Source of the DNA: Chinchilla lanigera
Taxonomy: Eukaryota > Chordata > Mammalia > Rodentia > Chinchillidae
Assembly (NCBI RefSeq): GCF_000276665.1
Contig: NW_004955429.1
Span: 869,430 to 933,429 of the forward strand
Reading direction: 5' to 3'
Length of the DNA stretch: 64,000 nucleotides
Shown: piece by piece, positions 59,310-64,000 of the stretch
How positions within the stretch are numbered: position 1 is the stretch's first letter
How the letters are laid out: each line of letters starts with the position of its first letter
Program-made: the position numbers and the translations under genes
The notes under the pieces: generated by a model
What the model was told of the DNA's origin: nothing
Seen by the model: the letters and a program-made list of their open reading frames with translations, nothing else
The model's database searches: none

Positions 59310-59745
59310 TTATTTTTTTTAATTTTAAAGATTGAAAAAGCTAACAAAACAACAATGAAGGCAAAATCAAAAGAACACAAAAACAATACCATGTTTTGAA
59401 ATTCTGTATCATTTTTATTGTTCTCTATGCTGTTTTGTTTATGTATTTGTTTTTGTTCTTTTGGGATTTTTTTTCTTTTCTCTTTAAAATGAAAAACAAA
59501 ATTTATACGGATATATAAGGATAGCAGGGATAGGTGTATTGCTCTTGTATATAGTTTATTGAAAGGACAGTCAATGCTTAAAATTTGCTTTTTTCTTGAC
59601 CAATTTTGAACACTTGAATCTGGTAATCAGAATGACTGGTCTGAAAAGTATAAGAACCATTGTTGAACTCCTACCATCTTGTATGGTGAAGCTCTGCATC
59701 ATTTCCAATGGTTTTTTTCAATTTCTTTTCTTCTTCTCTTCTTAT
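59310..59745 (+). mobile_element. LINE-1 3' UTR fragment with two related modules
   Basis: 59395-59500 matches the end of the L1 3' UTR at 62.15-62.24 kb ('gaaattctgtatcattttta', then tctctttaaaatgaaaaac). 59558-59735 then restarts an earlier 3' UTR segment (tttattgaaaggacagtcaa, cttgaatctggtaatcagaa, 'ctaccatcttgtatggtgaa', ctctgcatcatttcc). The order end-then-start implies tandemly repeated 3' UTR modules or two adjacent insertions. Confidence 0.7.
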
Positions 59746-61000
59746 CCAATCATTGGGGAGAATTTTATAATAGATCATTTTCCTGCAGGAAAATTGATGT
59801 GGGTGAGAATGTGTTGTACTCATTTCTAGCACAGAGGTGTTCATGAGAAAATTCTAAACAGGAGCAACAGCCAGTTCTATCTCAGAGGAATGCAGGAAGG
59901 CTTATTTTCAAAGAGAAAGCTGTTAGGAGTGTAGGGGCAGGGTTGCAAGGCCTGTCTTTTAGGAAAGAAATCAGAAGAAGTGGAGGAGTAGTGAATTTTA
60001 GCAGCTGCTTTTAAATTTCATGCAGAAGAGTAAAATATGGGGGAATAAGCTAGGTCTGCAGAATATTGTTGGAGATTTTTGGATCTATGAATAACTATGT
60101 TACCCTCTGGTTCATCACTTGAGGAAGATCTAAGATAAATACATAGACTATTTTTCAAGGATGTTAATTTGGATTGTGTCTTCTATTCAATGTGCTATTA
60201 GTGCAGACTGAGAGCAAGGAGACCTGGATTTATGTGGGCTACATATGTGTCTATTAATGAAGTGTTCATAAAAAAAGGACAAAACCTTTTCTGTGCCTAA
60301 TCATTGCTACAGATGCCGAAGTTTAATTGCATCATCAGCCTTCCCCTAGGTGAACCAGCTATTACAGGTGTTACTATTTTGTTAATGGCAGCATCAATTT
60401 TTTTTAGCAAAGGAAATATGTCAATATCTACTTGTATTTTCCTGACATTGCTAGCTTATCAGCACTATTGTCAGCAGTATAGGGAGAGAAAATTTGTAGG
60501 AGTTTAATATTGAATATGTATGATACTTGATTCTGAATTCTGTTCTAATCAACATTACTAATTTTTATCAATGATACTTGCTTTTGGATAATTTTTAGTT
60601 ATTAATTTTGTGGAATATTGCTATAGCACCACATCATACAAATTCATCTCAGGCATGTAATAATTTTAACAAATGTAATTAGTAGAATATTTATTAATTA
60701 TTAATTATGCTATAATAAATTAAATCCATTAAGTAAAGATGCAAACCCCCCTATCCTTCTGCCTAAAGGGCTCTAATTATGCAAATGCCTGTTACTTCTC
60801 AGATAATGTCTAATGGTAGGAGAAATCAATCCAGATAAGACTTTTCAGATCATTGCAAACTTGCCTTCACATGCAGGACACAATTATACTAAATTTCACA
60901 AGGGAAAATAATGACCAGTTTATACAACCATCTGTATTATATTAAAGTTAATTTTAAAATTTCAAGGTCCTTCTATCTAGAACAAATAAAGAATTAAAAA
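59746..61000. other. Unassigned AT-rich sequence
   Basis: No supported gene or repeat. Confidence 0.5.
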
Positions 61001-61004
61001 AAAA

Positions 61005-62245
61005 CAGGCCCCCCAAATTCAAAGACTCAATCCAAAAATGGGTATCTGAGATGAATATACACTTCTCAGATGAAGAAATACTAATGCAAATAAATAAATT
61101 AAAAAATGTTCAACATCATTAGTCATAAAAGAAATGCAAATTAAAACAGCACTGAGGTTCCATCTCACCCCAGAAAGCATGGCTATCATCAAGAAATTAA
61201 CCAATAACAAATGCTTGTGGGGCTGTGGGGAAAAAGGAACACTTCTCCACTGCTGGTGGTAGTGTAGATTGGTAAAACCACTGTGGAAATCAGTCTGGAG
61301 ATTCCTCACAAAACTAGGATTAGAGGTCTCACTTAACCCAGCTATTTCCCTTTTGTGTATCTTTCTAGAAGAATTAAAAACATCACACCACAGTGATATA
61401 TGTGCACTCATGTTTATAGCAGCACAACTTCTAATAGCTAAATCTTGGAAACAACCCAAATGCCCATCAACTGAGGAAAGGGTACAAGCGATGTGTTATT
61501 TTTATACAATGGAGTATTACTCAGCTATAAAGAAAAGATAAACTTGAGGCTTTTATAGGTAAATAGATGCAACTAGAGACCATAGTCATAAGTGAAATAA
61601 ATCAGACCCGCATATGTAAACATCGTATTGTCTCCCTAGTGTAAGAAGCTGAAAGAGTAAATAAAACCCAAAGTGTACAATAGGTAATATGAAAAGGAAA
61701 GAAATTGCTCAAAGGAAGGAACAACTGGGATGAGGGAAAGAAGAAAAAGAATGAAGGAAGGCCAAAAAAACATAGATAGATGATAGATAGATAGATAGAT
61801 AGATAAAGGACAGCTGTTGATGTCTGGTGGTTTATTGAAAGGAACAGTTAATGCTTAATTTTTTTTTTCAGTTTGACCAATTTTGCATGCTTGTATCTGA
61901 TAATCTGAGCAACATTTGAAGACAGCAGTATGCAATATAGTAACCACTGGTGAATGCCTACCATCTTGTCTGGTGAAACTCTGTATCATCTCTAATGTTT
62001 TTGTTTTTTTAATTATTTTTAAAATTCTCTTTAAATGGTTGATAAATCTTGCATTTTTACATCTGGTAATCTGAGCAACTTCGTTGAAGATAGCAATATG
62101 CAATATAACAACCACTGTTAATTCCTATCATTTTGTTTAGAAACCCTGTATCATTTTTAATGTTTTTGCTTTGCTTTGCTTTTGTCTGTGATGCTCATAT
62201 TTCTCTACTGTTCTTTTTTTTTTCAGTTCTCTTTAAAATTAAAAA
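61005..62245 (+). mobile_element. LINE-1 3' part, ORF2 C-terminus and long modular 3' UTR
   Basis: It begins at 'caaattcaaagactcaatcc' with aaaaatgggtatctgagatg and carries the ORF2 C-terminal region. The 90-codon frame at 61269-61541 includes VKPLWKSVWRFLTKLGLEV and ends in MEYYSAIKKR, close to the known L1 terminus. The purine-rich 3' UTR contains a GATA array (61773-61807). It is followed by two similar modules, 61860-62034 and 62035-62200, before the A-rich end near 62245. Frameshifts lie upstream of the terminal frame. Confidence 0.93.
61773..61807 (+). repeat. (GATA)n microsatellite within L1 3' UTR
   Basis: About eight GATA units with one interruption, inside the L1 3' UTR. Confidence 0.95.
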
Positions 62246-62608
62246 AAAAATAGAAAAAATTTTCTAGGCCCTATTACTTGTCCACTTTTTGGGGTGTTTT
62301 CCTTTATTCATCAGAGTTTAATTTTTTGATCTTCTTTAAGGAATTCCCAAGAAATTCAGTATTACATGTCTTTTCTTTGACATATTCATATATTGTCAAT
62401 GCCATCAGCAATAACAAGTTGTAGATTTGTGACGTTGTGCTCTTTAACATTCTTATCATAAATACTAGTCTATGAAGAACATGAATCAATAGTCTCTTCC
62501 CAAAATAATTAAATGTATGAGAAGTTTTTATACTTGGCATATAATACCATATAAAGAGGAATGACTAACAATTAAAAATATTAAAGTTTTATACTTGGCC
62601 TTGCCCAT
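62246..62608. other. Unassigned AT-rich sequence
   Basis: No repeat recognised between the L1 end and the LTR. Confidence 0.5.
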
Positions 62609-62996
62609 TGCTGTAGCTTGGATTTTGATCATTTGCCAATGACCCATGCACTGATTTGGTCAGTAGCCTGTAGCTCTGGGGCTGTGATGGGACCTTTAGG
62701 AGGTGGGCTTTAATGGAAGGAAGTCAGCCTTGGGTGGGTGTGGACTTGAAGGGTGTGCTGAGACCCAGTCCTTTGTTCTTTTTCCACTCACTTTCCAGTC
62801 ACCATTTTCACTTCTCAACTCCACAAGCGGAACAGCCTCCTGGGCTGCCACAGCCAACTGCCTCAGACAGGCCCAAGTCAGAGGGCCATTAGGCCAAGGG
62901 CTAAAACCTTCTCAACTGTGAGCCAAACTAAACTTTTCCTCATCTGAGGTGGATTACCTCAGATATTTTGTCACAATAATTGGAAAGTGACAAACA
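62609..62996 (+). mobile_element. MaLR-type solo LTR
   Basis: The sequence runs 'tgctgtagcttggattttga', 'tgtgatgggacctttaggag', 'gtgagccaaactaaactttt', 'cagatattttgtcacaataa', and ends gtgacaaaca, the usual MaLR-like LTR order with TG...CA ends. Flanks are cccat (62604-62608) and tccat (62997-63001), a 5-bp duplication with one change. The poly(A) signal is mutated to actaaa. Confidence 0.82.
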
Positions 62997-63697
62997 TCCA
63001 TTAATATTTGTGTGAGCATCTGTGAGGCACTGTTCCATCATTTGTACAAGAAGCATAATCACATTTATCTCACTGTACTGACTTTTTTCTAAAGACTTTT
63101 CATGGAATGTGTTATTAATTAATCAACAGTTATTTCCCTATATGTGTCACTAGGTTACTGTTGAAACTAATATTGATTTAGAATTACTGAGAAGACAGAA
63201 GTTTCTAAAACCTTGAGACGGCTGATAAAAATCAACTAAACAAATTAGTTGTAAACATACCTCCCCACAGCAGAAATGTTAATATAGATACTTTTTGTGC
63301 TGTGCAAAACTAAAATGTGTAAAAAATGAATAAAGGCTAAAGTAGATAAAAGAATAAAGTGTTAGATTCTTTTTTACTTGAGGACAAAAACAATTTTTTT
63401 AAATTAGAAGAGCCATCACAGTTTTAGGGAAACTGAGATAACATTTTATTTAAAATGTAGAAACAAGGAAACTAGTTTAATTTTTATGAGTATTACAGAA
63501 ACAGGCATTCTTTTCACATCTTATAAATCAGTTTGTTTCCTATTACTTACCATGTGTTTTATTCATTTTTGGCCTACAATTTCATTTACCAAATTTGTTA
63601 TCTTTCAGAATAATGATGCCAAGATCATTCTATAAAAGAAATTTTAAAATTTTCAGGAAAGTATTTCTTTTGAGAAGTTAATATATTCATCCTATAG

Positions 63698-63699
<2 letters not shown>
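62997..63699. other. Unassigned AT-rich sequence
   Basis: Nothing recognised. Confidence 0.5.

Positions 63700-63741
<42 letters not shown>
63700..63741 (+). repeat. (GA)n microsatellite
   Basis: About 21 uninterrupted GA dinucleotides. Confidence 0.98.
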
Positions 63742-63744
<3 letters not shown>

Positions 63745-64000
63745 CTTCTCCTTAGACCAGAAATCAGAACAAAGGCTAAAAATTCAAATAAGCAATGTGG
63801 AAGTAACACTGAAAAGCAGCTCAGTAATTCACACTGGTTGATTGCTTCTGTCTGAAATTAGCAAAACTGGCAGCTGACATGCCACATAATTCAAAGTCAC
63901 CACATGCAGAGGGGTTCTTAACTTTAGTAAAGGTATAGCTATTAGCAAATCTCTTGCGCATGATCAATGATTGTTTTAAAATTACAAGCTGGAGATAATC
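63742..64000. other. Unassigned sequence to window end
   Basis: Nothing recognised. Confidence 0.5.

Noticed and set aside
1..64000. CRISPR arrays, operons, prophage or bacterial insertion sequences
   Set aside because: None seen. The repeats are eukaryotic retroelements and microsatellites, and no spacer-repeat periodicity exists.

Overview
This is 64 kb of AT-rich mammalian nuclear DNA in which I find no functional protein-coding gene and no functional structural RNA gene. Every open frame longer than about 60 codons that I could interpret is either a decayed retrotransposon frame or an accidental frame in low-complexity DNA. The window looks like intergenic or deep intronic sequence whose readable content is almost entirely transposable-element (TE) remnants.

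The organism is a rodent. There are nine tRNA-Ala-derived ID-type SINEs, one 7SL-derived B1 and two B1+ID composites (B1-dID type). Murid B2 elements are absent. The dimeric ID/B1 SINEs that I would expect in large numbers in squirrels are also absent. The ID consensus ('gatttagctcagcgg...caaggtcgtgagttc') therefore suggests a hystricognath-type rodent (mole-rat, guinea pig or chinchilla lineages) more than a squirrel, mouse or rat. This is inference from SINE content and memory of consensus sequences, with no database search.

Layout. 1-1577: minus-strand L1 ORF2 with a locally templated palindromic insertion. 1.6-7.7 kb: mostly unassigned DNA with two microsatellites and an L1 3' stub. 7.7-15.6 kb: scattered ID and B1 SINEs, MIR/L2-like traces and an MLT1-type LTR. 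18.93-23.39 kb: an old L1 carrying several younger nested insertions (B1-dID, ID, MaLR LTR, a younger L1 3' end and two more IDs). 23.4-28.9 kb: largely unassigned, with AT-rich and purine-rich simple DNA. 28.9-32.88 kb: the longest L1, RT region to poly(A), preceded by a GC-richer block that may be an L1 5' region. 33.3 kb: a good CTCF-like motif. 34.0-36.84 kb: L1 tails, a gammaretrovirus-like (ERV1) LTR with a duplicated poly(A) cassette, and an old L1 fragment. 36.8-50.6 kb: mostly unassigned, with an L2 stub, an L1 tail, one young ID and one MaLR-type LTR. 50.66-51.76 kb: an unusually long L2 remnant, minus strand. 52.89-53.34 kb: a B1-dID SINE whose A-rich linker has become GAA and AGGAGA arrays around a 175-base assembly gap. 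56-63 kb: L2, MIR, two MaLR-type LTRs with terminal duplications, an ID, and two L1 3' ends whose 3' UTR shows repeated modules. 63.7 kb: a (GA)n microsatellite.

No genes work together here, and I do not see a previously undescribed biological system. The points most worth a second look are structural: the 12-nt palindrome-forming insertion in L1 ORF2, the GAA expansion inside a SINE linker, modular duplication in an L1 3' UTR, the duplicated R-U5 segment in an ERV LTR, and the nested-TE stack.
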